Shown one piece after another: positions 8,274-19,900 of a stretch of 64,000 nt of DNA. The stretch covers positions 4,790-68,789 of the forward strand of contig NZ_LSIC01000014.1 in the NCBI RefSeq assembly GCF_001556045.1. The letters run 5' to 3'. The position numbers and the translations under genes are program-made. How positions within the stretch are numbered: the stretch's first letter is position 1; each line of letters begins with the position of its first letter. The notes beneath the pieces are model-generated. The model was not told the origin of the DNA, searched no databases, and saw only the letters and a program-made list of their open reading frames with translations. The DNA comes from Bradyrhizobium sp. CCH5-F6. Lineage in GTDB: Bacteria; Pseudomonadota; Alphaproteobacteria; Rhizobiales; Xanthobacteraceae.

Positions 8274-11060
8274 TCAGCCGCGCACGCGCTGGCGCATCGG
8301 CTTTACCGCGTTCGCAGTCCGCGCCTCGATGACGGCTACGGGAAGATCGCGCCAGGCCTGCGCGAGCGAGACTTCGTTCCCCGCAAGGCCCGTCGCGGTA
8401 TAGCCGCTGATATCGACGGTCGCATCGAAGCCTTCCGCCGCGGGCCATTCCCGGCCCCCTTGCGTGAACGGCGCGAAGTGACGCCCGACTACGACGATCG
8501 CGGCGGCGCGGCCATGTCGGCGCGCGAAGGCGATCACGTGGTCGGCATGTGCACCGCGCACCTCGAGCGGCTGATAATCGCCCTGGGCGAAGACGTCGGC
8601 GAGTCCATTGCGCAGCTTGAGAAGATGTCGCGTCCAGGCCAGCTTGAGCTGGCCGTCCGGCCAGCTCCTGCTCAGGCCGCGCCAATCCGGATTCTCCAGC
8701 GCGTTCAGCGCCGCATGGCGCGCGGCAAAGTCCACCGGGCGGCGGTTGTCGGGGTCGACCAGCGACAGGTCCCAGAACTCGGTGCCCTGGTAGAAGTCCG
8801 GCACGCCCGGTAGCATCGCCTTGAGTGTGAGCTGGCTCAGCGAGTTCAGCGTTCCGAGCAGCGCGACGCGGCGAGCCAGCGTCTGCAATGCTTCCAGGAA
8901 TTCTGCGGACTGAGCCGGGTCGAGGATCTTCTCGATGAAGTCTCGTATGCCGTTCTCATAGGCTTCATGCGGGTTGAGCCAGCTCGTCTCCTCCTTGCCT
9001 TCCCGCGCGGCCTTGAGCGCATAAGCCTGAATGCGCGCGACGAAAGCGCCATCGGCCGGCTGCTCGAGCGGCCAGGCACCGAGCAGGGTCTGGTAAAGCA
9101 TGTATTCGAACGTCGCCGACGGCGCGCGGAAACTGTCCCGGTGTGTGAGATGCGGCGCGTTCAACACCTTCCACCGCGCCACCGCGCTGGTCCATTCGCC
9201 GGGAAGCTCGCTCAGCGCCGCGATCCGGGTGCGGGCGTCCTCGCCGCGCTTCGTGTCGTGCGTAGCGGTCGCCGTCATGCCTTGCGGCCATTCCCGGGCG
9301 CGGGCCTGCATGGCCTGGTGGAAGGCGGCAATGGTGAGGCCGGTGCTCGCGGGATCGCCGCCGACCTCGTTCAGCGCGAGCAGCCGGTGGAATTGATAGA
9401 AGGCGGTGTCCTCCAGTGACTTCGCCATCATCGGCCCGGTGAATTGCTGCACCTTCAGCGCGAAGCGGCGCACGCGCTGGGCGCTGTGCGGGGGACGGCC
9501 GGGCTTGAGCAGGTCCATCGTGAGGGCGTCGCGCAGGAAGTCGAAAATGCCTTCGTCGGCGGCAAACCACTCGTCGCGGGCGCGCTCGATGGTGTCCTCG
9601 ATCAGCTTGCGATCCGGTGCCGTCGGGCCGCTATGCGTCAGGTAGGTGCGATAGACCGGGAAATGCAGCACGTAGAGCTCGAGCGCCTGTCGCAGGCTGT
9701 CGGCCGAGAAGTCCCGTGTCGAATAATGCCCGTTGGCGATGCGCGCGAGCAGGCGCGTCAGCACGGTGAATTCGCTGGTCAGCAGCGTCTCCAGCACCCG
9801 TCGCTTCGCATCCTTGACGTAAGGCGCAAGCCGCGGCGGCCGGTTGCTGATCTGCCGCCAGGTCTCGTCCAGCGCATCCAGGCCCTTGGGATCGACCAAG
9901 ACATGCGTGATGACGTTCATCCACTCGTAGCCGGTGGTACCCTGGACGCCGGCGAAATGCGACAGGCGCTCGTGTTCGCACAGGATCTTTTCGATGACCG
10001 TATAGAACGGCTTTGTGTTGCCTTGGGCGTCGCGCACCAGCCGGCGCAAGCGCTGGCAATATTGTGCGGGGTCACGCAGGCCATCGATGTGATCGAGACG
10101 GATTCCCTGCAGTTTGCCCTCGGCGATGAGTTGCTTCACGAGCCGGTGTGTGGCGGCAAACGTGCCGGGGTCTTCGACGCGCAGTCCCGCGAGCCCGTTG
10201 ACGTCGAAGAAGCGGCGATAGTTGATATCGCTTGAGGCAAGCCGCCAGTGCCCGAGCTTGTAGTGCTGGCGCTCCAGCAGGTGATGCAGCGTCAGCGTCT
10301 GCGCCGGGCGGTCCTTGCCGGCGCGATAGGCCGCGAGGCCTTGCGCGATAAGGTCGGCAGCACCTGCAATCTCCTTGAGCTCCGACTTGAATGCAGGAGC
10401 TTCCTTGCGGTTGGGCCGGCGCAATCCTGTGTAGCGTGCGGCGAGCGCGAGCAGGCGTTTGCCGGGCTCCGTTTCCGCCGCGTCCGCTTCCTTGACGATC
10501 ATGCGCAGCACCTCGCCATAGCGCTCCGGCGCGATGGGCAGGCGATGCTCGAAATACCATGCGGAAAGACTGCCCTCATCCGGATCGTAGCGCAGCTCGA
10601 TGTTGCCACCCTCCAGCGCGTCACCATAGGACGAACCGAGGATTGGCAGCAGCACGCCGCCGCGGGCGCGGAAGGCCAGTTGATCCCAGTCGATATCGAA
10701 GGAGACGGCATGAGGCGAGGCCTGGCCCCATTCCAGTACGTCGAGCCACCAGGGATTGTCGGCGAAATGCACGCCGACATGGTTGGGCACGAAATCGATG
10801 ATGAGCCCGAGGTCGTGCCTGCTCAACGCCTCGCTCAGCCGCGCGAAACCAGCCTCGCCGCCGAGCTCGGGATTGAACTGGCCGTGATCGACGGTGTCGT
10901 AGCCATGGGTCGAGCCCTTGCGTGCCTTCATCACCGGCGAAGCATAGAGATGCGTGATCCCCAGCGCCTTGAGATAGGGAACCACCGCGGCGGCCTTGTC
11001 GAAGTCGAAATCCGCGGTGAGCTGCAGCCGGTAGGTTGCGAGCGGAATGGCAGGAGGCAT
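8274..11060 (-). CDS. treY: Malto-oligosyltrehalose synthase TreY
   Basis: This 928-aa GH13 enzyme converts the reducing-end alpha-1,4 bond of maltodextrins to alpha,alpha-1,1, giving maltooligosyl trehalose for TreZ. Conserved GH13 regions are intact: LIIDFVPNHVG (I), GIRLDHIDGL with the nucleophile Asp (II), TVIEKIL with the acid/base Glu (III) and ATHDTKRGEDARTRI (IV). The N-terminus PLATYRLQLTADFDFDKA is typical of TreY. The frame extends to 11264, but the ATG at 11060 has GGAGG just upstream and starts one base after the treZ stop. It is the last gene of the minus-strand trehalose/glucan operon. Confidence 0.95.
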   Translation of the reverse strand: MPPAIPLATYRLQLTADFDFDKAAAVVPYLKALGITHLYASPVMKARKGSTHGYDTVDHGQFNPELGGEAGFARLSEALSRHDLGLIIDFVPNHVGVHFADNPWWLDVLEWGQASPHAVSFDIDWDQLAFRARGGVLLPILGSSYGDALEGGNIELRYDPDEGSLSAWYFEHRLPIAPERYGEVLRMIVKEADAAETEPGKRLLALAARYTGLRRPNRKEAPAFKSELKEIAGAADLIAQGLAAYRAGKDRPAQTLTLHHLLERQHYKLGHWRLASSDINYRRFFDVNGLAGLRVEDPGTFAATHRLVKQLIAEGKLQGIRLDHIDGLRDPAQYCQRLRRLVRDAQGNTKPFYTVIEKILCEHERLSHFAGVQGTTGYEWMNVITHVLVDPKGLDALDETWRQISNRPPRLAPYVKDAKRRVLETLLTSEFTVLTRLLARIANGHYSTRDFSADSLRQALELYVLHFPVYRTYLTHSGPTAPDRKLIEDTIERARDEWFAADEGIFDFLRDALTMDLLKPGRPPHSAQRVRRFALKVQQFTGPMMAKSLEDTAFYQFHRLLALNEVGGDPASTGLTIAAFHQAMQARAREWPQGMTATATHDTKRGEDARTRIAALSELPGEWTSAVARWKVLNAPHLTHRDSFRAPSATFEYMLYQTLLGAWPLEQPADGAFVARIQAYALKAAREGKEETSWLNPHEAYENGIRDFIEKILDPAQSAEFLEALQTLARRVALLGTLNSLSQLTLKAMLPGVPDFYQGTEFWDLSLVDPDNRRPVDFAARHAALNALENPDWRGLSRSWPDGQLKLAWTRHLLKLRNGLADVFAQGDYQPLEVRGAHADHVIAFARRHGRAAAIVVVGRHFAPFTQGGREWPAAEGFDATVDISGYTATGLAGNEVSLAQAWRDLPVAVIEARTANAVKPMRQRVRG

Positions 11061-11061
11061 G

Positions 11062-12810
11062 TCAACCTCCGAGATGCCAGACCACCGACCAGGGCCGAAG
11101 CCGCTCGCTGGCGCCGCCCCAGATCGGTGTACCCGCGCTGAGGGTGGAGGTGATCTCGTGATCCGACAGATTGGCGACGAGGCGCAACGTCGTGCCGTCG
11201 CCCATCCGCCAATGCGCGGTGAGCAGGCCGTTGTCCGCCGCCTCGGCGTCGCCGAAGCTTGCACCCTTGAGCCGGGGCATGATTTCCTTGCGGCGGAGCG
11301 CGAGCAGATCCTTTACCAGCGCAAGCCGCGCGTGCTGTTGCGGCGTGCGGCCGGTCCAGTCGAGCACGGCCGATTGCAACGTTGCCGGATCGAGCGGATC
11401 GGGCACCTCGTCGCCGTATTTTTCGTAAGCCCAGGCATATTCCTGCTTGCGGCCCGTGCGCACGGCATCGGCGAGCCCCCCTTGGAAATCGCAGAAGAAC
11501 GGGAAGGGGACTGTCGAGCCCCATTCCTCGCCCTGAAACAGCATCGGCACCATCGGCGCGAGCAAAGTCACTGCGAGCGCAGCCTCGATCTGTTCTGGCG
11601 ATGCCAGGCTTTCCAGGCGCTCGCCAAGCGGACGGTTGCCGATCTGGTCGTGGTTCTGGAGGAAATTGACGAAGGTTGCCGGCGGCAGCTCATGGCTCGG
11701 CTCGCCCCGCGGCCTCTTGCCCCAGAACTCCGAGATTTCGCCCTGGTAGACGAAGCCGGAGGCGAGCGCGCGCGCGAGGTCCATGCGCGGCGTCTGGTAG
11801 TCGGCGTAGTAACCGGCGAGCTCGCCGGTCAGCATCACATGCCAGACGTGATGATAATCGTCGTTCCATTGTCCGCGATATTTGCCGTTCGGTGGCTCCT
11901 GCGCGGCGTCGAGCAGGCTGGCGCGATTGTCGCCGTTCTCCAGCACGAGGTGGATGTGGCGTCCCGTGGCCCTGGCGAGCTCGCCGGCGGCGACGCTGAG
12001 GTCCTGCAGCATGGACTGCTCTCCCGGGGCAGCCATGATGTGATTGGCGGCATCCAGCCTGAGGCCGTCGAAGCGATAGTCGCCGAGCCAGCACAGTGCG
12101 TTCTCGACGGCAAAGGCTCGCGCCTGCGGCACGCGATAGTCGATCGCACTGCCCCAGGGCGTGTGCGCGTCGGTGAAGAAGGTCGGCGCATAGCGGCCGA
12201 GGTAATTCCCCTCGGGTCCGAAATGATTGTAGACGACGTCGAGGAACACCATCAGCCCGCGCAGATGCGCCTCGTCGATCAGCGTCTTCAGGTCTTCGGG
12301 CCGGCCATAGGCGCTGTCGGGCGCGTACCACAGCACGCCGTCATAGCCCCAGCCGCGGCGCCCGGCGAAATCGGCGAGCGGCATCAATTCCAGCGCGGTG
12401 ATGCCGGTTGCCGCGAGATGATCGAGCTTGTCGATCATGGCGCGGTATGTGCCCTCCGGCGTGAAGGTGCCGACATGAGTCTCGATCAGCACCGTCTCCT
12501 CCCAGGGACGGCCGCGCCAATCGCGCGCGCGCCATACGAAGGCGTCGTGATCGATCACCTCGCTCGGGCCGAACACATCCTCGGGCTGGAAGGCTGACGC
12601 AGGATCCGGCACGTCGATCTCGTCGTCGATCCTGAACTTGTAGGGGCTGCCGGCGGTGAGGCCGGCGATGTCGGCGACATACCAGCCATCCTGTCGGCGC
12701 TGCATCGCGTGCCCGCGGTCGAGCAGGAGGTCGACACGGCGTGCGGCGGGCGCCCATAGGCGGAACGACACGCCGTCCTTCGTCGGCCTCGCCCCGAAGG
12801 ACGGTCTCAT
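11062..12810 (-). CDS. treZ: Malto-oligosyltrehalose trehalohydrolase TreZ
   Basis: This 582-aa GH13 enzyme hydrolyses maltooligosyl trehalose to release trehalose. An N-terminal E-set domain (FGARPTKDGVSFRLWAPAARRVDLLL) precedes the barrel with region I VFLDVVYNHFG, region II GLRLDAANHI (nucleophile Asp), region III LVLENGDNRA (acid/base Glu) and region IV FLQNHDQIGNR. The ATG at 12810 overlaps the glgX stop by four bases (ATGA on the minus strand), so the longer upstream frame is not needed. It is followed after one base by treY, consistent with a coupled pair. Confidence 0.95.
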   Translation of the reverse strand: MRPSFGARPTKDGVSFRLWAPAARRVDLLLDRGHAMQRRQDGWYVADIAGLTAGSPYKFRIDDEIDVPDPASAFQPEDVFGPSEVIDHDAFVWRARDWRGRPWEETVLIETHVGTFTPEGTYRAMIDKLDHLAATGITALELMPLADFAGRRGWGYDGVLWYAPDSAYGRPEDLKTLIDEAHLRGLMVFLDVVYNHFGPEGNYLGRYAPTFFTDAHTPWGSAIDYRVPQARAFAVENALCWLGDYRFDGLRLDAANHIMAAPGEQSMLQDLSVAAGELARATGRHIHLVLENGDNRASLLDAAQEPPNGKYRGQWNDDYHHVWHVMLTGELAGYYADYQTPRMDLARALASGFVYQGEISEFWGKRPRGEPSHELPPATFVNFLQNHDQIGNRPLGERLESLASPEQIEAALAVTLLAPMVPMLFQGEEWGSTVPFPFFCDFQGGLADAVRTGRKQEYAWAYEKYGDEVPDPLDPATLQSAVLDWTGRTPQQHARLALVKDLLALRRKEIMPRLKGASFGDAEAADNGLLTAHWRMGDGTTLRLVANLSDHEITSTLSAGTPIWGGASERLRPWSVVWHLGG

Positions 12811-14885
12811 AGCGCCCCCGCGAAGGCGAGCACGGAGCGCGGCGGCGCCTTGCTGTCGCTCCCGGGCAGAAAGTCGATCGTATTCAGCTTGGCATCGGTC
12901 GTGTTCAGGATCTGCTGCCAGCTCTTGTATTCGGTCATTTGGGGCAATTTGAATGCAATCTCTTCGGGAGCGGCGTTCAGTACGATAAAGATCGCGGCCC
13001 CACCCGGTTCCATCGGCCCCATCACATAGGAGAGGAACCGGCCTTCCGGGAATTTCCAGTCGCTCTCCGTCATCTCGTGGCCGGCGGGAGTCAGCCACAG
13101 CGCGCCGTACGAGACGCCGTCCTTGGGACGGCCATCGAGCCAGCGATGGCTGCGCAGCTGCGAGAACCGGCGGCGGATGTCGGCGAGATGGGCGACGAAA
13201 TCGACCATGTCGTCGCCTTCCTTGCCGAGATTGTCCCAGCCGACCCAGCCGACCTCGTTGTCCTGGCAATAGGCGTTGTTGTTGCCGGATTGAGAATTTC
13301 CAACCTCGTCGCCGGCGAGGATCAGCGGAACGCCCTGCGCCAGCATCAGGCAGGCCAGCACGTTCTTGCGCAGTTGCCGGCGCAGGCTGATGATCTTGGG
13401 ATCGTCGGTCGGACCCTCGACGCCGCAATTGTTGCTGTGGTTGTCGTTGGACCCGTCGCGATTGTCCTCGCCATTGGCCTCGTTGTGCTTCTCGTTGTAG
13501 CTGAAGAGGTCGGCGAGCGTGAAGCCGTCGTGCACGGTGATGTGGTTGATGCTGGCGCGCGGTCGCCGTCCGTCATGGTTGAACAGGTCGGACGAGGCTG
13601 TCATGCGGCTGGAGATGTCGCCGATCAGGCTGCCTTCGCCGCTCCAGTAGCGGCGCATGGCGCTGCGATAACGGTCGTTCCACTCCGACCATTGCGAGGG
13701 GAAGGCGCCGACCTGGTAGCCGCCGAGGCCGAGGTCCCAGGGCTCGGCGACGAGCTTGACGGTCGCCAGCACCGGGTCCTGCCGTACCGCGGTCAGGAAC
13801 GAGCTGCCGCGATCAAACCCGTTCGGCCCGCGCGCCAGCGTGGTGGCGAGGTCGAAGCGGAAGCCGTCGACATGGCAGACCTCGACCCAGTAGCGGAGTG
13901 AATCCATCACCATCTGGAGGACGCGCGGATGGGTCAGGTTCACCGACGAGCCGCAGCCGGTGAAGTCGTCGTAATAGCGCGGGTTCTCGCGGTTCAGCCA
14001 GTAATAGGAGGCGTTGTCGATGCCGCGATAGCACAGCGTCGGGCCGAGATGATTGCCCTCGGCTGTGTGGTTATAGACGACGTCGAGCATCACCTCGATG
14101 CCGGCGTCGTGCAGCCGGGCCACCGTGGTGCGGAAGGAATCGAGCGCATTGTCCTGGGCGTAGCGCAGCTCGGGCGCGAAGAAGGACAGCGTGTTGTAGC
14201 CCCAGTAATTGGCGAGCTTCTTTTCCACGAGGATGCGGTCGTCGACGAAGCTGTGGACCGGGAGAAGCTCGATGGTGGTGACGCCGAGCCTCTTCAGGTG
14301 ATCGATCATCGCCGGCGAGGACAGGCCGCCATAGGTACCGCGTAAATTCGGCGGCACGTCGTCGCGCTTCTGGGTCAGGCCCTTGACGTGGGCCTCGTAG
14401 ATGATGGTGTCTTCCCAGGGAATGTTGGGACGGATCTCGCGGCGGCCCCAGTTGAAGGTCTCGTCGACCACGACCGCCTTCGGCATGCCGCGCGCATTGT
14501 CACGCCGGTCGAAGGACAGATCCTCGCGCGGGCTTCCCGTGCGGTAGGCGAAATGCGCATCGCTCCAGACCAGTCGCCCGGTAAGGCGCTTGGCATAGGG
14601 ATCGAGCAGCAGCTTGTTGGCGTTGAAGCGGTGGCCGTGCTCGGGCTCGTAGGGTCCGTGCACGCGATAGCCATAGAGCTGGCCGGGCGAGACGTCGTTG
14701 AGATAACCGTGCCAGACGTCCTCGGTCCTCTCAGGCAATTCGATCCGTTCGAGCTCGCGGCGGCCTTGGGCGTCGAACAGGCAGAGCTCGACCTTCTGAG
14801 CGTTGGCGGAGAACAGCGCGAAATTGGTGCCGCGTCCGTCCCAGCTTGCGCCGAGCCGCGCCGGCGATCCAGCAGTCAGGCGCAT
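12807..14885 (-). CDS. glgX: Glycogen debranching enzyme GlgX
   Basis: This 692-aa isoamylase-type GH13 enzyme removes alpha-1,6 branches. An N-terminal CBM48/E-set domain (LGASWDGRGTNFALFSANAQKVELCLFD) precedes the barrel: region I VMLDVVYNHTAEG, region II GFRFDLATTLAR with the nucleophile Asp, region III LVAEPWDLG with Glu, region IV ITVHDGFTLADL. It lies three bases after glgB and overlaps treZ by four, so it sits inside a tight operon. GlgX would supply linear maltodextrins from branched glucan to TreY and MalQ. Confidence 0.94.
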   Translation of the reverse strand: MRLTAGSPARLGASWDGRGTNFALFSANAQKVELCLFDAQGRRELERIELPERTEDVWHGYLNDVSPGQLYGYRVHGPYEPEHGHRFNANKLLLDPYAKRLTGRLVWSDAHFAYRTGSPREDLSFDRRDNARGMPKAVVVDETFNWGRREIRPNIPWEDTIIYEAHVKGLTQKRDDVPPNLRGTYGGLSSPAMIDHLKRLGVTTIELLPVHSFVDDRILVEKKLANYWGYNTLSFFAPELRYAQDNALDSFRTTVARLHDAGIEVMLDVVYNHTAEGNHLGPTLCYRGIDNASYYWLNRENPRYYDDFTGCGSSVNLTHPRVLQMVMDSLRYWVEVCHVDGFRFDLATTLARGPNGFDRGSSFLTAVRQDPVLATVKLVAEPWDLGLGGYQVGAFPSQWSEWNDRYRSAMRRYWSGEGSLIGDISSRMTASSDLFNHDGRRPRASINHITVHDGFTLADLFSYNEKHNEANGEDNRDGSNDNHSNNCGVEGPTDDPKIISLRRQLRKNVLACLMLAQGVPLILAGDEVGNSQSGNNNAYCQDNEVGWVGWDNLGKEGDDMVDFVAHLADIRRRFSQLRSHRWLDGRPKDGVSYGALWLTPAGHEMTESDWKFPEGRFLSYVMGPMEPGGAAIFIVLNAAPEEIAFKLPQMTEYKSWQQILNTTDAKLNTIDFLPGSDSKAPPRSVLAFAGAL

Positions 14886-14888
14886 CGA

Positions 14889-16973
14889 TCAGCTTTCCGG
14901 AACGAGGAAGATCGCAGCGAGCGGCGGAATGGTGAGGCGGAGCTCGCCGCCCTCGGCATGAACTTCGCCGACATTCCCGACATTGCTGCCGCCATAGTGG
15001 GCGGAGTCCGAATTGAGCACTTCCTTCCATTTGCCGCCGAAGGGCACGGGAACGCGATAGTTCTGGTAGACGTTCGGCGAGAAGTTGGCGATCACCAGGC
15101 ACCGCGCGTGCTCGTCGAAGCCCTTGCGCAGCCAGGCGAACACGTTGCGGTTGGCATCGTCCGTGATCAGCCATTCGAAGCCGGCCTGGTCGCAATCCAT
15201 CTGGTGCAGCGCCGGCACCGCGCGATACAGCCGGTTGAGGTCGCGGATCAGCGCCTGGATGCCGGAATGGTACTTGTATTCGAGCAGGTGCCAGTCGAGC
15301 GACTGGTCGTGATTCCATTCCCGGCTCTGCGCGATTTCCGCGCCCATGAACAGCAGCTTCTTGCCGGGATGGCCGAACATGAAGCTGTAATAGGCGCGCA
15401 GATTGGCGAAGCGCTGCCACTCGTCGCCGGGCATCCGGCCGAGGATCGAGCGCTTGCCGTGCACGACCTCGTCATGCGACAGCGGCAGGATGAAATTTTC
15501 CGAGAAGGCGTAGTGCAGGCCGAACAAGATGTCGCCGTGGTGGTGCTTGCGGTGAATCGGATCCTTGCTGACGTAATTCAGCGTATCGTGCATCCAGCCC
15601 ATGTTCCACTTGTAGCCGAAGCCGAGCCCGCCGAACTCGACCGGGCGCGAGACTTGCGGCCAGGCGGTGGACTCTTCGGCGGCGGTGGTCGCCTGCGGGA
15701 AGCGGGCGAAAACCTCCGTGTTGAAGCGGCGCAGGAAGTTGATCGCCTCGATATTCTCCCGCCCGCCATACTGGTTCGGGACCCAGGCGCCCGGCGGCCG
15801 GCTGTAGTCCAGATAGAGCATGGATGCGACCGCATCGACCCGCAGGCCGTCGATCGCGTAGCGCTCCAGCCAGAACAGCGCATTCGACACCAGGAAGTTC
15901 GTCACTTCCGTTCGGCCGTAATTGTAGATCAGCGTGCCCCAGTCGAGATGCCGGCCCTGGAGCGGGTTGGCGTGCTCGTAGAGCGCGGTGCCATCGAAAC
16001 TGCCGAGGCCATGCGGATCATCGGGGAAATGGCCGGGCACCCAGTCGAGCAGCACGCCGATGCCTTCGCGGTGGCAGGCGTCGATCAGTGTCGCGAAGTC
16101 CTCCGGCGTGCCGAAGCGGCTGGTCGGCGCATAGAGGCCTGTCGGCTGATAGCCCCACGAGCCGTCGAAGGGATGTTCGCTCACGGGAAGGAATTCGAGA
16201 TGGGTGAAGCCCATGTCGCGGGCATAGGCCGGCAGCTGCTCGGCCAGCTCCCGATAGGTCAGCCATTCATTGCCGTTCTTGCGCCGCCACGAGCCGAGAT
16301 GGACCTCGTAGATCGACATCGGCGCCGACAGGGCATTGATGCCGTCGGGCGCGGGCCGCGGTCGCGGCAGATGCGCTTCGTCGAACACGATGGATGCCGT
16401 CTTCGGCCTCACCTCGCTCGCAAATGCCATCGGATCGGATTTCAGCGGAAGCAGATGACCATGCGGGCCGATGATTTCGAACTTGTAGTGATCGCCGGAC
16501 TTCGCATGCGGGATGAACAACTCCCAATAGCCGCTGCCGCGCACCCGCATCGGATGGCGCCGCCCGTCCCAGAAGTTGAAGTCGCCGACCACGGATACGC
16601 GCCGCGCATTCGGCGCCAGCACCACGAAGCGGCGTTGATGGGTGCCTTCGCCGAGGAGGTAGAGATCAAAATCGGTCAGGATCGGCGGAAACCGGTAGGC
16701 ATCCTCGAACTCGACGACGTCGTTGCCGAACTTTGCACGGAGCTGGTAGTGCTTCGAGCCATTGGGCAGGGCTCCGATGAACAGGCCCGCGTCGTGGACG
16801 CGGTCGAGCGGCGCGACCTCGCCATGCTCGCCGACCGCCTCGACATTGGTGGCCTCGGGCAAAAACGCGCGCACCACGCTTCTGCCACCCTCGGGATGCA
16901 GCCCGAGATAGTGGAAGGGATCGGAGTGGCGGCCCTCGATGATCGCATAGGCTTCGGCAGGCAGCTTAGGCAT
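14889..16973 (-). CDS. glgB: 1,4-alpha-glucan branching enzyme GlgB
   Basis: A GlgB of about 694 aa, which forms alpha-1,6 branches in alpha-glucan. Two N-terminal beta-sandwich modules (including [11 protein letters not shown] and [19 protein letters not shown]) precede the catalytic barrel: region [13 protein letters not shown], region [17 protein letters not shown], region [14 protein letters not shown], region [11 protein letters not shown]. The ATG at 16973 overlaps the preceding gene's stop by eight bases; a GTG at 16991 would add six residues and cannot be excluded. It is the third gene of the minus-strand operon after the GlgE-like and TreS-Mak genes. Confidence 0.95.
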   Translation of the reverse strand: MPKLPAEAYAIIEGRHSDPFHYLGLHPEGGRSVVRAFLPEATNVEAVGEHGEVAPLDRVHDAGLFIGALPNGSKHYQLRAKFGNDVVEFEDAYRFPPILTDFDLYLLGEGTHQRRFVVLAPNARRVSVVGDFNFWDGRRHPMRVRGSGYWELFIPHAKSGDHYKFEIIGPHGHLLPLKSDPMAFASEVRPKTASIVFDEAHLPRPRPAPDGINALSAPMSIYEVHLGSWRRKNGNEWLTYRELAEQLPAYARDMGFTHLEFLPVSEHPFDGSWGYQPTGLYAPTSRFGTPEDFATLIDACHREGIGVLLDWVPGHFPDDPHGLGSFDGTALYEHANPLQGRHLDWGTLIYNYGRTEVTNFLVSNALFWLERYAIDGLRVDAVASMLYLDYSRPPGAWVPNQYGGRENIEAINFLRRFNTEVFARFPQATTAAEESTAWPQVSRPVEFGGLGFGYKWNMGWMHDTLNYVSKDPIHRKHHHGDILFGLHYAFSENFILPLSHDEVVHGKRSILGRMPGDEWQRFANLRAYYSFMFGHPGKKLLFMGAEIAQSREWNHDQSLDWHLLEYKYHSGIQALIRDLNRLYRAVPALHQMDCDQAGFEWLITDDANRNVFAWLRKGFDEHARCLVIANFSPNVYQNYRVPVPFGGKWKEVLNSDSAHYGGSNVGNVGEVHAEGGELRLTIPPLAAIFLVPES

Positions 16974-19900
16974 GGGCTTCGCTCTCGGCACTTGACAGAA
17001 TGCGAAGCAGTCCGGTCAGCGGGGCATGCAGCCCCTCAGGCCGGTGGGACAGCTCGTACTCTACTTCGTTGAACGCGTGATCAAGCAGGAAGAACCTCAA
17101 CAAGCCTTCCGCGGATCGCGGATCTTCCGGCCATAGCCGCCGATCGGTCATGGTTTCGTGATAGGCGGACAAGAAGGTTGCGGTAGCGCGCTCGCGCCAT
17201 TGGTCGAGCGCCGCCGTGAGCCGGGCGTGCTCGTCGGAGGCGCCCGTCAGCGCGCGACTGAGGGTCATGTTGATCGAAACGTCGATCGAGTGGATCAGGC
17301 CCGCGACGTCGCGCGCCGCCGGCGCCTTGCGCCGCTTGTCGGCCAGTGGCACACGCGGATCCCCGTCGAAGTCGATGATGAAAATGTCGTCCTTCACGAT
17401 CAGAGTCTGCCCCAGGCGGAAGTCGCCATGATGACGGATGTTCAACCCGCCGATCCCCGAAGGCAATAGCGCATTCAGGCGGTCGGACAGGCTCGCGCGG
17501 GTCTCCGCGAGCTGATTGATCAGCCGGCGGTCCGGCTCTCTCAGGCCGTCGCGGCTGTCGGCCAGCCGCTCGAAAATCCGTTCGGCGCGTGCTTTGAGCT
17601 CGGATACCTGGCGCTCGATGTATGCGGAGCCGATCGGCTCCGGAGCGAGATCGTCCGTCTTTGCCGCGGCGAGGGCGACATGCAGCTCGCCGAGCCGCCG
17701 GCCGATCTGCGCGACGAAGTGCAGGTAAGGCGCCTGCTCATGGGTCTCGCGGAGTTTCTCGCCCGCCGGCAGCACGCGCTGTTCGTCGATATAGCGATCG
17801 AGATAGCCCGTGGTCACGGTCCAGCCGTCGCCCTGGTTCTCGACATAGGCATGCAGCACGCCGAGCGCGCTGTGCTGGTTACCCTCGACCAGCTCGACGC
17901 TGCCGAGCAGCGCCGGCGTATTGGCGAAGTGGGCGACCTCGGTGAGATAGTGGCCGATCTCGATCTCGGGGCTGATGCCGCTCTCGAGCCGGCGATAGAT
18001 CTTGGCGACGTACTGGTTGTCGACGAGCGCCGTGCTGTTCGACTGCTCGATCGCGCGGATGCGTTGCGGTTCCTTGATGGTGTAATCGGCAAAGCGGCTT
18101 GTGGGCTTGAACTCCAGCCGCAGATTGTTCTCTTCTACGACCAGGCTTTGCGACAGACCTCGCAAGAACAGCCCGATGAAGATTTGGTCGGTGGCGACGT
18201 CGAGCAGCGTGCCTTCGCGGGCGCCCTGGCGGACGGCGGCGAGCGCCTTCGGGTTGAACCGCTCTCGATCGAAGCGAACCCACTCGATCTGCATGGGCAG
18301 CACGTATCGCGTCGTGACGCCGTCCCGCGTCGTCTCGAAGAACGCGATCCAGGGTCTATTGTCGCCGATGTCGCTGAAAGGTACGGCCGAAGTCAGCGTG
18401 GTCCGGATGTGCTTGGGGTTGTGCTCGGGATACCACCTCGTTCGCGACAAGAATCCCGGCAGCACGTCGCGCTCGAACACGCCGCGCTCGCGGGCGAGCG
18501 ACACCCAGTTCGAATTCACCGGCACCACCAGGGTCTCGAACTCCGGCACCGCGCGCGGCGTCACCGGCTCGGACTTGTCGCGCTCCTGAAGCTGGAACCA
18601 GTAGAAGCCGTAGGGCCCCAGCGTGATCATGTAGGGCAGTTCGCCGATCGCAGGGAAGCGGGTGCGGCCGAGCATTTCCTGCGGGATGCGGTCCTTCCAC
18701 GGCGACAGGTCGAGTTCGGTTGCTTGCGCGGCGCGCGACAGATTGGCGACGCAGAGGATCACCTCGTCGCGATATTGCCGGACATAGGCCAGCACGGACC
18801 GGTTCGCCGGGCGGATGAAGGTCATGGTACCGCGGCCGAAGGCCAGTGTCGACTTGCGCACGGAGATCAGCCGTTTGGTGGCGCTGAGCAGGGAGGACAG
18901 GCTGCGCGACTGCGCCTCGACGTTCACGGATTCGTAGCCGTAGACAGGGTCCATGATCAGCGGCGCATAGAGGCGGGCCGGGTCGCAGCGCGAGAAGCCG
19001 CCATTGCGGTCCGGGCTCCACTGCATCGGCGTGCGCACGCCGTTGCGGTCGCCGAGATAGATGTTGTCGCCCATCCCGATCTCGTCGCCGTAATAGATGA
19101 TCGGCGTGCCGGGGAACGACAGCAGCAGCGAGTTCATCAGCTCGATCTTGCGGCGGTCGTTGTCCATCAGCGGCGCAAGGCGCCGGCGGATGCCGACATT
19201 GATGCGCGCGCGCGGATCGTTGGCGTAGGTGGTCCAGAGATAGTCCCGTTCGACGTCGGTGACCATCTCCAGCGTCAGCTCGTCATGGTTGCGCAGGAAC
19301 AGCGCCCATTGGCAGCTCGCGGGAATGTCCGGCGTCTGGCGCAGGATGTCGGTGATCGGGAAGCGGTCCTCCTGCGCGATCGCCATGTAGATGCGCGGCA
19401 TCAGCGGGAAGTGATAGGCCATGTGGCATTCGTCGCCACGGCCGAAATACTCCTGCACGTCCTCCGGCCATTGATTGGCCTCGGCCAGCAGCAGCTTGCC
19501 CTTCGAATACGCGTCGAGCTCCTGGCGCAGGCGCTTGATGATGGCATGGGTCTCGGGCAGGTTCTCGTTCGAGGTGCCCTCGCGCTCGCACAGATAGGGA
19601 ATCGCATCGAGCCGGAAGCCGTCGACGCCGGCGTCCAGCCAGCGCTTCATCACCTGGATGATGGCGCTCACCACGCGCGGGTTGTCGAAGTTGAGATCCG
19701 GCTGGTGCGAGAAGAAGCGGTGCCAGTAGAACGCGCCGGCCTCGGGATCCCAGGTCCAGTTGGACTTCTCCGTGTCGGTGAAGATGATGCGCGTGCCCTG
19801 GTACTTCTGGTCGGTGTCGCTCCAGACGTACCAGTTGCGGGCGCTGGAGCCCGGATGGCTGCGGCGCGCGCGCTTGAACCATCTGTGCTGGTCCGAGGTG

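Noticed and set aside
14388..17072. 894-aa open frame on the plus strand opposite glgX and glgB
   Set aside because: It is the antisense shadow of two well-conserved GH13 genes in very GC-rich DNA, where stops are rare; its product has no recognisable domain and skewed composition.
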